Assembly (NCBI GenBank): GCA_029263175.1
Contig: JAJCXZ010000076.1
Coordinates: 19,855 to 83,854 of the forward strand
Direction: 5' to 3'
DNA length: 64,000 nt
Origin: Acidimicrobiales bacterium
GTDB lineage: Bacteria > Actinomycetota > Acidimicrobiia > Acidimicrobiales > Aldehydirespiratoraceae
Below, piece by piece: positions 16,171 to 24,808 of the stretch (within the stretch, counting starts at the first letter, position 1; every line of letters starts with the position of its first letter). The notes under the pieces are model-generated. The model was not told the DNA's origin. It ran no database searches and worked only from the letters and a program-made list of their open reading frames with translations. The translations under genes were made by a program, and so were the position numbers.

Positions 16171-16931
16171 AGCACTGGGCTTTCGTCGTGGAGCGCTTCT
16201 GCTCGTCGTTCAATGATGGCCTCATCGAGGTCGCCGACTCGTAGCTCTCGTTCGAGCCAGGCGATTCGGAAGCGGTGAATCATCGCCCACAGGAAGAAGG
16301 CAGCCCACACGGCAATGCCCACCACAAGGGTGAAGAGCGTCATGTCTTCGAGGTTGCCGTCGGTGAGCGATGACTTCTGGTGCAGTGTGCGGTCGAACCA
16401 CCACTCGACCGAACGGTTCACGATCGGGAGATTCACCGCGGCAACCAATCCGACGACCGCCGCTCGGGTGCTGGTGGCCTCCTCATCGCCGCCGCTGGCG
16501 CGAATCGAGAGGTAGCCGATCATGATGAGAAAGAGGATGAGGGTGGTGACGAGGCGAACATCGCCCCAGTCCCAGTAGGTGTTCCAGGTCGGACGACCCC
16601 ACACCGACCCCGTGAACAGGGTGAGTGCGCAGAAGATGACGCCGATCTCCGCCGCGGCGTGGGCGGTGATGTCCCACCACAGCGAGCGCTTCCAAATCCA
16701 CATCAGCGAGCCGACGGCCGTCATCGAGAAGGCGACATAAGTGAGTAGCGCCGACGGCACGTGCACAAAGATCATCCGGACGGCGTCACGCTGCTCGTCA
16801 TCCGCGGGAGCGGCGAAGAACCCGAGGACGACCAGGGCAACGGCGCCGGCGATGACCGCGACGCCCAGCCAGAACGTGAAGCGCGACCCAGTGCCCGTTC
16901 GTGCTGTCGCATTTTCGCTCGTCTGGGTCAT
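16167..16931 (-). CDS. ccmC: CcmC haem-handling protein
   Basis: 254 residues starting MTQTSENATA, with GGAGGAG shortly before the ATG deciding the start against a longer frame. Six transmembrane helices are visible. The tryptophan-rich motif WGRPTWNTYWDWGDVRL and the external histidines (FVHVPSALLTY, and ITAHAAAE) are those of CcmC, which attaches haem to CcmE. It overlaps ccmB upstream by 4 nt and ccmD downstream by 4 nt. Confidence 0.94.
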   Translation of the reverse strand: MTQTSENATARTGTGSRFTFWLGVAVIAGAVALVVLGFFAAPADDEQRDAVRMIFVHVPSALLTYVAFSMTAVGSLMWIWKRSLWWDITAHAAAEIGVIFCALTLFTGSVWGRPTWNTYWDWGDVRLVTTLILFLIMIGYLSIRASGGDEEATSTRAAVVGLVAAVNLPIVNRSVEWWFDRTLHQKSSLTDGNLEDMTLFTLVVGIAVWAAFFLWAMIHRFRIAWLERELRVGDLDEAIIERRAEALHDESPVL

Positions 16932-17596
16932 GTCTCCTCCAAGAGCACGCCGTAGGCCAATGCTCCCAGTACCAGGTTGATCGCGCCGAAGCCGGCGAGA
17001 AGGCCGAGCCATGCCCAGCCATCGACGGCAACGGAGCCGAGGGCATCGTCGAACGCCCGGGTTGCTCCGATGAGCACCGGTGCAAGAATCGGAAGCAGGA
17101 GGATCGGCAACACCGTCTCCCGCGCCCGCACTCCGGCAACCAGCGCACCGAGGAGACTACCGGCGGCGGCGATGCCAACGGTCGCGACCACACACGTGGC
17201 CAACAGCAGCACCCATTGACCGACCGACGCGCCATACAGCACGATCACTCCAGCCACCAGGAGCACTTGCACCACCAGGAGCTGAGCGGCGATGGCAACG
17301 GTCTTGCCGAGGAAGACGGCGATCGGCTCGATGCCCGCGAGCAGAAGGGCACGGCGAGCGCCGTCGTTGATCTCCACGGCCGTGGAGCGCTGCACGGCCA
17401 TCGTGGCCACGAACATCACCGTGATCCAGAACAGGCCCGACGTGGCGGTTTCCAGGACCGGCCGATTGGCGTCGAGGGCAAACCCGAACAACACGAGTAC
17501 GAGTGCGGCAAACGGGACGATCTGACTCAACGTGACGCGCGAGCGCCACTCGATCCTGAGGTCCTTGAGAGCGACGAGCCTGACGTCACGAAGCAT
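16928..17596 (-). CDS. ccmB: CcmB ABC-type membrane subunit
   Basis: 222 residues starting MLRDVRLVALKDLRIEWRSR, the classic CcmB N-terminus. Six hydrophobic helices follow, with ETATSGLFWITVMFVATMAV and ETVLPILLLPILAPVLIGA as family landmarks. It pairs with CcmA in the CcmAB ABC complex that uses ATP to release holo-CcmE. The start overlaps the end of ccmA by 11 nt. A longer upstream frame is a shadow inside ccmA. Confidence 0.93.
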   Translation of the reverse strand: MLRDVRLVALKDLRIEWRSRVTLSQIVPFAALVLVLFGFALDANRPVLETATSGLFWITVMFVATMAVQRSTAVEINDGARRALLLAGIEPIAVFLGKTVAIAAQLLVVQVLLVAGVIVLYGASVGQWVLLLATCVVATVGIAAAGSLLGALVAGVRARETVLPILLLPILAPVLIGATRAFDDALGSVAVDGWAWLGLLAGFGAINLVLGALAYGVLLEET

Positions 17597-18260
17597 CGTG
17601 GTCTCCCGGCTCAGCGGCGCGAACCTGCCGGTCGGCAGTGATGGTTCCGCCCGCAACAGTGACGTGGCGGGTGGCCAGATCGACCGTGCGATCGAGTTCG
17701 TGTGACGCCATGACCACGGTGGCGCCGGCCCGGGCGGCATCGACCACCAGCTGATCGACCAGGTCGCGGCCCCGCTGATCGAGACCGGCGTGGGGTTCGT
17801 CGAGCAGCCACAGCGTGGGTCGGCGCACCACGACGCCGGCAAGGGCGACGCGCCGGCGTTGCCCGGCGCTCAAGCGAGACACCGCCACGGCGTGCAGTCG
17901 GCTTGCGACGCCGAGCCGATCGAGCGCCGGAAGGACCGATTCAGGGGCGACTCGCGAGGCGGCGGCCCAGAACTGGAGGTTCTCCAGCACCGTGAGGTCG
18001 TCGTAGAGGGCGGTGTCATGGCCGAGCAGCCCCACCGACCGACGCACCGCGGCCCGATCGACGGAGAGATCGTGGCCCAACACTTCAGCCGTGCCTGATT
18101 CCACTCGCAGCAACCCGGCACACACGCGGAGCAGTGTCGACTTTCCGGCCCCATTCGGGCCCTGAACCAGCACGATCTCGCGGGCATCGATCTCGAGATC
18201 GACCCCGGCGAGGGCGGGGAAACGCCCCAACAGCGCGACAACCCCGCGCAACCGCACCAT
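17586..18260 (-). CDS. ccmA: CcmA ABC-type ATPase
   Basis: 224 residues starting MVRLRGVVALLGRFPALAG; a GTG 6 nt upstream is also possible. Walker A GPNGAGKST (near residue 36), signature RLSAGQRRRVALAG, Walker B LWLLDEPHAGLD and a switch His (VMASHELDRT) are all intact. This is the first gene of the ccmABCDEFGHI operon. Its promoter would lie in the 113 bp shared with the divergent sortase gene; I do not see a clear consensus there. Confidence 0.93.
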   Translation of the reverse strand: MVRLRGVVALLGRFPALAGVDLEIDAREIVLVQGPNGAGKSTLLRVCAGLLRVESGTAEVLGHDLSVDRAAVRRSVGLLGHDTALYDDLTVLENLQFWAAASRVAPESVLPALDRLGVASRLHAVAVSRLSAGQRRRVALAGVVVRRPTLWLLDEPHAGLDQRGRDLVDQLVVDAARAGATVVMASHELDRTVDLATRHVTVAGGTITADRQVRAAEPGDHDAS

Positions 18261-18373
18261 GGACACATCGGAACGCTACCGCCGCGCCCGTTTGGCACCG
18301 TCACCCGCCGTACGATCTCTCCTACGCGAACCGAACCCTCACGAGCGACCGGCGACACGCCGATGGGTAGGCC

Positions 18374-19585
18374 ATGACGGCCGACGAGCCCCTCGAGACC
18401 GACGAGACGACCGTGCCCACGATGTCGACACCGCGCCTTGCCATCGTGCTGGGCAACGTGGGCCGGGCGATGATCCTCGCCGGAATCGTCACCTTCTTGT
18501 TCGTCGGATTCCAGCTGTGGGGCACCGACATCCAGGAGGCTCGAGCCCAGGACGGCCTCCGCGCCGATCTCGGTGAGCGCTTCGACGCTGCGGCCGGTGT
18601 GCTCGAGGATCTGCTGGCTGCACCGACGACCACCACTCCAGACCCGGAGTCGGTGGAGACCCCTGCTGTGGGAGTGGCCACCCTGCCGCCACCATCGTCG
18701 ACCCTCCCCGGCGGTCACGACCCCGACGTGCTCGCCCTCTTCTTCCCCGAGGACGGAGATGCGCTCTCTCGCATCGAGATCCCGGCCATCGATCTCGACA
18801 AGGTCGTTGTTCGTGGTGTTGCGGTGGCCGATCTTCGCAAGGGTCCCGGCCACTACAGCCAAACCTCATTGCCGGGAAACGCAGGTAACGCCTCGATCGC
18901 GGGCCATCGCACGACCTACGGCGCGCCGTTCAACCGCATCGATGAACTCGTGCCGGGCGACGAGATCACGATCACCTCGATCCAGGGCGAGTTCACCTAC
19001 CGGGTGATGGATCCATTGATTGCCTACGCCGATCATCTCGAGCAGGTCGACGCGGTCGGCGAAGGCCACATCATCGTTCGCCCGAGCGCCACATGGGTAC
19101 TGCAGGACTTCGGCGACGATCGTCTCACCCTGACCGCCTGCCACCCCAAGTTGTCGTCGCGCCAACGAATCATCGTGGCCGCAGAGTTGGTGACTGATGT
19201 CGTGGCGTTGCCCGATTGGGTACTCGAGGCTCAGTCCGAGCGGGAGACCGCGGCGATCTCGATCGCCGACGAGGCCCAGCCCGCCGATGACGGCAGTGCC
19301 GACAGTGACAGCACGGCCGACGGTGACGACGGGTCTACCGCGGAGCCAACGACGCCAGCCGCCGACCTCGATGAAGGTCTCAACGGTGAGCGAGGCGCAA
19401 TTCCCGGCGCGGCGATGTGGATGCTGGCCGGTCTCGCGTTCTGGTACGCCGGTGGTTGGTTCGGTCGCCGAAGGAAGAGCGGCCGAGGTGGTCGTCTCGC
19501 CCTTCGCCTCGTCGGGTTCGTGCCTGCCGTCTTGTGCCTCTGGTTCTCGTTCGAGATGATCGACCGGGCACTCCCCGCGGGCTGA
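18374..19585 (+). CDS. Class E-like sortase
   Basis: 403 residues. An N-terminal signal anchor (about 29-48) is followed by a Pro/Thr-rich linker, then the sortase domain with catalytic His178 (SIAGHRTTYGAPF), Cys256 (LTLTACHPK) and Arg263/Arg265. The TLTACHP motif fits class E, the actinobacterial housekeeping type. After the catalytic domain comes a long acidic region (about 285-340) and a C-terminal transmembrane helix with basic residues. Sortases join sorting-signal proteins to the cell wall; no LPXTG-like substrate was recognised nearby. The septum-formation-like lipoprotein gene follows 32 nt downstream. Confidence 0.88.
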   Translation: MTADEPLETDETTVPTMSTPRLAIVLGNVGRAMILAGIVTFLFVGFQLWGTDIQEARAQDGLRADLGERFDAAAGVLEDLLAAPTTTTPDPESVETPAVGVATLPPPSSTLPGGHDPDVLALFFPEDGDALSRIEIPAIDLDKVVVRGVAVADLRKGPGHYSQTSLPGNAGNASIAGHRTTYGAPFNRIDELVPGDEITITSIQGEFTYRVMDPLIAYADHLEQVDAVGEGHIIVRPSATWVLQDFGDDRLTLTACHPKLSSRQRIIVAAELVTDVVALPDWVLEAQSERETAAISIADEAQPADDGSADSDSTADGDDGSTAEPTTPAADLDEGLNGERGAIPGAAMWMLAGLAFWYAGGWFGRRRKSGRGGRLALRLVGFVPAVLCLWFSFEMIDRALPAG

Positions 19586-19617
19586 CCTTCGCCATCGCCG
19601 ATCTACGCTGGGGCGCT

Positions 19618-20295
19618 GTGCCCCACCGCTGTCGTCTCCCCTGCCTCCGCATCGCCCTCGCGATCGCCGCATTCGTGATTGCGTCGTGTTCCGACGACAC
19701 ACCCGCTACGCAAGAAACCGACCCTGCGGCGGCGGCCGACGCCGCGCTCAGCGAGCGGGCGACCCTGGCGACGACCCGGCCAACGCCGAGCACGGCGGAA
19801 GCGGCGAATACACCACCCACCGACACGCTGCCCACGGCCTTCGCCCCGATCGATGAGAACACACCATCGGTCGACGAGTCCTACCTGGCGCCGGGGCCCG
19901 GCACGGTGATCAGCCACTACGACTTGCGCATCAACGACTGTTTCGACCGCGACGAGCAGTTGATCTCCGGGCAGAGTCGTATTACCACGACGCGATTGCC
20001 TTGTGAGGAGCCACACCGCTTCGAAGTGTTCGCTCGGCTCGACTATCCGGCCGAGCATCCCACCATCTACCCCGGCGACGACGTGATGGAGGACTTCGCT
20101 CTGCAGTCCTGCTACCGCCATTTCGAACGATGGGTCGGCTCGGTCTACGAGACCAGCGAACTCGAGATCAGCGTGATTACACCGAACCAGATCGACTTCG
20201 AGGACGATCTGAACCGCTACCGCGGAATTCACTGCGCGGTGCGACGCCTCGATGGCGAGCAACTGCTCGGTACGGCTCGTCGCTCCGGCCTCTGA
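19618..20295 (+). CDS. Septum-formation-domain-like secreted lipoprotein
   Basis: 225 residues from GTG at 19618. The N-terminus (RIALAIAAFVIASC) is a lipoprotein signal with Cys at about 22. A Thr/Ala/Pro-rich linker follows, then a domain with LRINDCFD, TTTRLPCEEPHRFEVFARLDYP, LQSCYRHFERWVGS and GIHCAV. The paired cysteines and the PCEEPHRFEVF motif match the PF13845 Septum_form family of actinobacterial envelope proteins. The molecular role is unknown. The longer frame from 19417 lies within the sortase gene and is rejected. Confidence 0.7.
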   Translation: MPHRCRLPCLRIALAIAAFVIASCSDDTPATQETDPAAAADAALSERATLATTRPTPSTAEAANTPPTDTLPTAFAPIDENTPSVDESYLAPGPGTVISHYDLRINDCFDRDEQLISGQSRITTTRLPCEEPHRFEVFARLDYPAEHPTIYPGDDVMEDFALQSCYRHFERWVGSVYETSELEISVITPNQIDFEDDLNRYRGIHCAVRRLDGEQLLGTARRSGL

Positions 20296-20341
20296 TACAG
20301 TCCTTCTCGGTCGGCGGGCACGACCTGGGAGGATCCCTCTC

Positions 20342-21079
20342 GTGGCCTTCGCGCCCATCGCCCCGTTTGCGCCAATTGGCATCGCTCTACTTCTCGGTTT
20401 CACCGTCGGTCGCCTCCGACGTGGTCGGGTCACTGCCATCGCCGGCACCCGTCTCGGACTGAGCGGGCTCTTTGCCGTGGCGGTTGCCTGCGGGCTGGCC
20501 GTCGACTTCGCGGATGTCTCGAACCCCGGTCTCGTGGCCCTCGTCGGGCTCGGCGCCGGTTTGGTGTTCTCGCTACGGAACTTCCAGGTCACCGGGATGA
20601 TGGTGATCGCTGTCGGCGTCGCCACCAACCTCCTCCCAGTCGCGCTCAATGGTGCGACTCCTGTACGAACCCAGGCGCTCGTTGATGCCGGCATGGTCGA
20701 TATCGGTGATGTCGACCGGGTACTTCTCGACGGCGCCCGGGAGCTCACCACCGACGACACGATCCTGCCCTGGCTCGGCGACACCGTGCCGGTGGCCGTC
20801 TTTGATCAGGTCGTGTCCTTCGGTGACCTGATCATCCTCGCAGGCGTCGTCAGCGTGATCAGCAACCTCATGCTGCGCCGGCGGCCTCGCCGCGTTCCCC
20901 CGAGTGCCATCGCGTCACTGGAAGCGTTTGGCTGGCGAGAGTTCGCGGTGGGCGACGGCACGATGGTCGAGGTTGTCCATGACCTTCGATCCCTCGACGA
21001 CTCCTCCGCTGAAACAACCGCTCAGCGGGAGTTCGTGCCCACGGCCGCGAGCAGCAGCGCCAAACCGGTCCCGGACTGA
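20342..21079 (+). CDS. DUF5317-like membrane protein
   Basis: 245 residues from GTG at 20342, preceded by GGGAGG at 20327-20332. About six hydrophobic helices occur in the first 170 residues. Landmarks are VATNLLPVALNGATPV, LPWLGDTVPV and FDQVVSFGDLIILAGVV, which match my recollection of DUF5317, an uncharacterised Gram-positive membrane family. The C-terminal third is soluble and charged (AFGWREFAVGDGTMVEVVHD). Function unknown. Confidence 0.7.
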   Translation: MAFAPIAPFAPIGIALLLGFTVGRLRRGRVTAIAGTRLGLSGLFAVAVACGLAVDFADVSNPGLVALVGLGAGLVFSLRNFQVTGMMVIAVGVATNLLPVALNGATPVRTQALVDAGMVDIGDVDRVLLDGARELTTDDTILPWLGDTVPVAVFDQVVSFGDLIILAGVVSVISNLMLRRRPRRVPPSAIASLEAFGWREFAVGDGTMVEVVHDLRSLDDSSAETTAQREFVPTAASSSAKPVPD

Positions 21080-21093
21080 GGCCCTGCGCCGCC

Positions 21094-21111
21094 TACCTCC
21101 GCGGTGAGGTA
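21094..21111. terminator. Small hairpin after the DUF5317 gene
   Basis: TACCTC and GAGGTA are perfect 6-bp arms around a 6-nt loop, starting 15 nt after the stop codon. No T-run follows, so termination is only a possibility. Confidence 0.3.
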
Positions 21112-21173
21112 TCCGGTGACGACGAATCGTTCTGTGCTGCTCACCGACGCCCGATGGCTACGGTGATGGCCTC

Positions 21174-21452
21174 ATGACCGATGAATCAGCGATCGACCCG
21201 ATCCTGCAGCGACGCGCGGCGGCATCCCGCCTCGTCGAACTTGGTCACCGAGTGGGCTACGGCCTCTATGGCATTGCCATGTTGTTGTTCTTCATCGGGC
21301 TGTTCACGAGTTTCTCGTCGACTGTTTCGACGGTCATCATCGGCTGCATCATCGCCGGGTCGGTTGTCCTCGCCCCCACCATCGTCGCCGGTTACGCCGT
21401 GAAGGCCGCCGTTCGCGACGATCTCGAGCACGGCCGGGACATCGGCTCATGA
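21174..21452 (+). CDS. Small two-helix membrane protein, unknown function
   Basis: 92 residues. A charged N-terminus (MTDESAIDPILQRRAAASR) is followed by two transmembrane helices (about 31-51 and 54-75) and a short charged tail. The stop overlaps the ATG of the TetR gene (ATGA), so the two are translationally coupled. It may be a partner or target of the regulator. I do not recognise the family. Confidence 0.7.
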   Translation: MTDESAIDPILQRRAAASRLVELGHRVGYGLYGIAMLLFFIGLFTSFSSTVSTVIIGCIIAGSVVLAPTIVAGYAVKAAVRDDLEHGRDIGS

Positions 21453-22039
21453 ACGCGCGCTTGCCTGCGGCGCAACGTCGAGCGCAGCTGTTGCAGGTCG
21501 CCCTCGAAACCTTCTCTGCCGACGGCTACGCCAGCACCACCATGGATCTCGTGGCGCGTCGCGCCGGCGTCACCAAGCCGGTGCTCTATCAACACTTCGC
21601 ATCGAAGCACGATCTCTTCCTGGAGCTCCTGCGCGATGTCGGCAATCGCCTCGAGTCGATGGTGGCCGAGGCAACCGCACACACCGGGACACCACGGGAG
21701 ATGGTGGAGGCCGGCATCTCGTCGTACTTCCGGTTCGTCTTCGAGAATCCGCTCGAGTTCCAGCTGCTGTTCGGCGAGGGTGTCCGGTCCGAGCTGGAGT
21801 TCGCCGCGCTCGTTACCCAGGTCGAGCGCGAGTTTGCCGACTTCATCGCCGAACTCATCGCCATCGAAAACATGCCCGCCGATGACCGCAAGCTGGTGGC
21901 CAACGGCATCGTCGGTCTGGCCGAGTCAACGGCACGCTTCGTGCTCCTCGATCTCGAGGGGCACACCTGCGACGCCGTGGCGTCACGCGTGGCCGATCTC
22001 CTGTGGAGCGGCCTCCGAGGCGACCCCGAAGTCAGCTGA
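21449..22039 (+). CDS. TetR/AcrR-family regulator
   Basis: 196 residues. The N-terminal HTH is clear: RRAQLLQVALETFSADGYA, TTMDLVARRAGVTKPVLYQHF and SKHDLFLEL. The C-terminal ligand domain (about 70-190) is not recognised to a subgroup. It is coupled by ATGA to the small membrane protein upstream and overlaps the convergent Nudix gene by 8 nt. Confidence 0.88.
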   Translation: MNARLPAAQRRAQLLQVALETFSADGYASTTMDLVARRAGVTKPVLYQHFASKHDLFLELLRDVGNRLESMVAEATAHTGTPREMVEAGISSYFRFVFENPLEFQLLFGEGVRSELEFAALVTQVEREFADFIAELIAIENMPADDRKLVANGIVGLAESTARFVLLDLEGHTCDAVASRVADLLWSGLRGDPEVS

Positions 22040-22544
22040 ACCGACCGCCCTGTTCCCGGGTCGGCGTGATGTCGATCGGCTCGTCGGGAATTCTGCCGGC
22101 CACGAGATCGGGCAGAAACTCACGAAGCCGCGCCGGCACGGTCGGCTCATCGGATGCCAGGAGCTCGTCGAGGGTCCACCATTTGGCGCCCTTGAAGGCT
22201 GCTGCTTCCAAGGCTTCGAGGCCCTGCGGATCGTATTCACCACCGTCACACCAGGCGATATGGATGCGGTCATCGGACTCGAAGTGATAACCGGCAAACG
22301 TGTATTCCGTCTGCTGTACCCACACGCACGGTCCCATCTCGACGTTCGGGATGCCGGTCTCCTCGTGGAGCTCGCGGAGTGCAGCGTGCCCCGACGCTTC
22401 GTTCCAACCCATGCCTCCGCCGGGGATCTCCCACCAGTCGGGCTTGTAGGGATCGATCGGGTCTTCGGCCGAGATCAGAAAGATCCGATTCTCTCGATCG
22501 AAGAGCACACAGCGTGCAGCAGGACGGCGGAGTGTGAACGTCAT
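22032..22544 (-). CDS. Nudix hydrolase
   Basis: 170 residues starting MTFTLRRPAARCVLFD. The Nudix box is complete: G-x5-E-x7-RELxEExG in GGGMGWNEASGHAALRELHEETG. The N-terminal RCVLFDRENRIFLI and the following WVQQTEYTFAGY are typical of the fold. Members hydrolyse nucleoside diphosphates linked to another group; the substrate is not evident. The start at 22544 avoids a long shadow frame. Confidence 0.88.
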   Translation of the reverse strand: MTFTLRRPAARCVLFDRENRIFLISAEDPIDPYKPDWWEIPGGGMGWNEASGHAALRELHEETGIPNVEMGPCVWVQQTEYTFAGYHFESDDRIHIAWCDGGEYDPQGLEALEAAAFKGAKWWTLDELLASDEPTVPARLREFLPDLVAGRIPDEPIDITPTREQGGRFS

Positions 22545-22555
22545 CGTCGTCGACC

Positions 22556-23347
22556 CTAGCGAGCCTCGCGGACCAGCACCTCCTGGGCGATCGTGGCGAC
22601 ATGGACGCCTCCAGCAGTCCACAACTCGCCAAAGGCGAGCCCTCGAGCGGCGTTCACCCCCGACGATCGGTAGTCGTGCAGAATCCAGTCGGTGGCCGGC
22701 GCGTGACGGTGGAACCAGATCGAGTGGTCGAGGCTCGCTCCCTGGTATTGCCGCGCTTTCGCATCGGGGTCGGAGCGCCCGAGCGGGTGTTCGAGGTGAA
22801 CGGCCTCGGTTGCCATGTCGTCGCTGAGGAACGTGTGAGCGAGCGCGGCGGCCAAGGGATCGTCGTCGATCGGATCGGTCATGCGCATCCACGCCCGCGC
22901 CGCGCTCGCTTTGCCCACGGATCTCCGCTCGAAGCACGACATCCACGAATCGGTCTCGCCATCCTGCGGGGCCGGCACGTCAGGCATCTCGATCGCGGTG
23001 ACGTCAGGGGCCGCCTCGGGCACGTGGAAGGATGCCGAGAGGTTCAGGATTGCGCCGTTCGACTGACGAGCCACGACTCGACGAGTCTCGAACGAACGAC
23101 CGTCACGGATCCGGTCGACCTCATAGCGAATCGGTTCATCGGGGTTTCCTCCGCGGATGAAGTAGGCGTGCAGCGAATGCGGTACAACGTCGGCCCGGAC
23201 TGTCTGGGCAGCCGCCCAGAGTCCCTGGGCCGCGACCTGGCCGCCGTACACCCGGCCCCACGGATAGACAGCGCTGCGACCCACCCATACATCGGGTCCG
23301 TGCTCGGCCATGTCGTAGAGATCGGCGTAGGAGATGGAGTCGCTCAC
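22556..23347 (-). CDS. Acyl-CoA thioesterase II (TesB family)
   Basis: 263 residues from GTG (MSDSISYADLYD). It shows the double-hotdog TesB layout: YGGQVAAQGLWAAAQTV and SLHAYFIRGG in the first hotdog, and ASLDHSIWFHR, DWILHDYRSSG and VATIAQEVLVR in the second. The Asp of SLDHSIWFH and the Gln of AQEVLVR correspond to catalytic residues of TesB. It hydrolyses acyl-CoA to free acid and CoA. Eleven nt separate it from the downstream Nudix gene on the same strand. Confidence 0.9.
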   Translation of the reverse strand: MSDSISYADLYDMAEHGPDVWVGRSAVYPWGRVYGGQVAAQGLWAAAQTVRADVVPHSLHAYFIRGGNPDEPIRYEVDRIRDGRSFETRRVVARQSNGAILNLSASFHVPEAAPDVTAIEMPDVPAPQDGETDSWMSCFERRSVGKASAARAWMRMTDPIDDDPLAAALAHTFLSDDMATEAVHLEHPLGRSDPDAKARQYQGASLDHSIWFHRHAPATDWILHDYRSSGVNAARGLAFGELWTAGGVHVATIAQEVLVREAR

Positions 23348-23384
23348 CTGCAGGAAGATAGCCAGCTGGCGCGAGGATGATGGA

Positions 23385-24011
23385 ATGAATTCCCGACCTC
23401 ATCAGCTTCGGTCCATCGAGATCGGCGATTCACCGAAGTCGTGGGCGGCGGCCGGATTCACCGTCGCCGACGGGGCCGTCACGATCGGATCGACCAGCAT
23501 CCAGTTGGCCACCGGTGCATCCCGGGGCATCTCGCGTCTCGGGGTCGACGGTATCGACGGGTCCATCGACGGCATGCCATTCGGGGCGAGCAGGTCCACG
23601 ACCGACAGGGCTCCCGCTCATGTCAACCATGTGGTCGCCATCGACCATCTCGTGGCGATGTCGTCCGATGTCGACCGTACAATCGCGGCGCTTCGATCCG
23701 CCGACATCGAGCTGCGCCGCGAACGCCACTTCGGCGAAGGCGACGATGCGAGGCGCCAGGCGTTCTTCTGGCTTGGAGATGTGATTCTCGAACTGGTCGG
23801 CCCGGCGGCAGCCGGCGCCGAAGGACAAGCTGCACTGTGGGGGCTTGCGCTCACGTGTGACGACCTCGACGTCGCCAAGGGCCACCTCGGCGACATGCTC
23901 TCTGATCCGAAGACGGCAGTGCAACCGGGTCGACGCATTGCGACGCTCCGCACGCGCGATCTCGACATCTCCGTGCCGGTCGCGCTCATGTCGCCCCATC
24001 CTGGCCGATAG
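23385..24011 (+). CDS. Glyoxalase/VOC-like domain protein
   Basis: 208 residues from ATG at 23385 (MNSRPHQLRS). The N-terminal 80 residues are variable. The second half, from VVAIDHLVAMSSDVDRTIAALRSA to FFWLGDVILELVGPAA, has the beta-alpha-beta pattern of glyoxalase-like (VOC) domains, with metal-ligand candidates His (VAIDHLV) and Glu (ILELVG). The activity is unknown. It is divergent from tesB. Confidence 0.7.
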   Translation: MNSRPHQLRSIEIGDSPKSWAAAGFTVADGAVTIGSTSIQLATGASRGISRLGVDGIDGSIDGMPFGASRSTTDRAPAHVNHVVAIDHLVAMSSDVDRTIAALRSADIELRRERHFGEGDDARRQAFFWLGDVILELVGPAAAGAEGQAALWGLALTCDDLDVAKGHLGDMLSDPKTAVQPGRRIATLRTRDLDISVPVALMSPHPGR

Positions 24012-24024
24012 AATCCCGCCCACC

Positions 24025-24378
24025 ATGTGGTCTCACCTCACCCGCGGCGGCTCTCGACTGATTGTCGGCGCACTCTTGATCGTCCTGCTTGCCGGCGCAT
24101 GCGGCGGGAGCGGCGCCGACGGTGCCCCAGATTCGTCGACATCGTCCACTCTGGCGCCCTCGTCCACCGCGCCGGCCTCGTCTGGCACATCGACGACCAG
24201 CACCGCCCCGCCCGAATCCGATGCCACCATGTCGACCAGCACGACGGTCGCCACCACCACGCCTTCCGGCGACCCGACGACGACCTTGTCCAACGGTCTG
24301 CCCGAACCAGCGGACCCCGACGACCCGGGTTACCCCACGGTGCCTCCGTCGCCGGTCGTCACCTACCCGACCGAATAG
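24025..24378 (+). CDS. Small Ser/Thr-rich lipoprotein
   Basis: 117 residues. The signal peptide ends in a lipobox (IVLLAGAC, Cys about 27). The remainder is almost entirely Ser, Thr, Pro and Ala (APSSTAPASSGTSTTSTAPP) with an acidic Pro-rich end. It has no recognisable fold and may be a wall-spanning or glycosylated surface peptide. It lies 13 nt after the VOC-like gene and is probably co-transcribed. Confidence 0.7.
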   Translation: MWSHLTRGGSRLIVGALLIVLLAGACGGSGADGAPDSSTSSTLAPSSTAPASSGTSTTSTAPPESDATMSTSTTVATTTPSGDPTTTLSNGLPEPADPDDPGYPTVPPSPVVTYPTE

Positions 24379-24440
24379 GCCTATAGGCCCACTTCCGATC
24401 GGCCGACAACCTGGTTGTGTCCGGGTTTGTCAAGTGGAGG

Positions 24441-24773
24441 TCACGGAGCAGGCCGATGGCGCACCGCGCCTGTCGCCCGCATCCTCACGGCAGTCTCGGG
24501 CGAAGGTTCTCGGAGAACTTCAGCCTGACCGTCCACGATGAGACTCATCGACTGATCGGCAGTGGCGGGCCAGACGAGCGACATCATCGGATTCGCCCGA
24601 GCGGCCGACGCAGCGCCCCGACCGAGCAGCATCTCAATCGACTCGCCGTCGAAGCGCACCCGGACATGGGTCACTCTGGGTGCCCCCTCGTCACTGTTGA
24701 CCACGGCATAAGCCGTATCGCCGTAGTCGGTCGCGGCGGCTTCCAGTTCGTTGAGAGGAACTTGCTTGCTCAT
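24441..24773 (-). CDS. Pyridoxamine-5'-phosphate-oxidase-like split-barrel protein
   Basis: 110 residues starting MSKQVPLNELEAAATDYGDT. The pattern AYAVVNSDEGAPRVTHVRVRFD, then AARANPMMSLVWPA and SLIVDGQAEV, fits a small split beta-barrel of the PNPOx-like group that binds FMN or F420. The frame can be extended upstream to 24887, but the shorter start fits the fold. It is divergent from the transglycosylase gene. Cofactor and reaction are not determined. Confidence 0.65.
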   Translation of the reverse strand: MSKQVPLNELEAAATDYGDTAYAVVNSDEGAPRVTHVRVRFDGESIEMLLGRGAASAARANPMMSLVWPATADQSMSLIVDGQAEVLREPSPETAVRMRATGAVRHRPAP

Positions 24774-24808
24774 GGCACAACCGTACTCATTTTCCTTTCG
24801 CGGGGGCG

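Noticed and set aside
24378..24389. 12-bp palindrome GGCCTATAGGCC after the small lipoprotein gene
   Set aside because: It has no loop for a hairpin and partly overlaps the stop region; chance in GC-rich DNA is likely.
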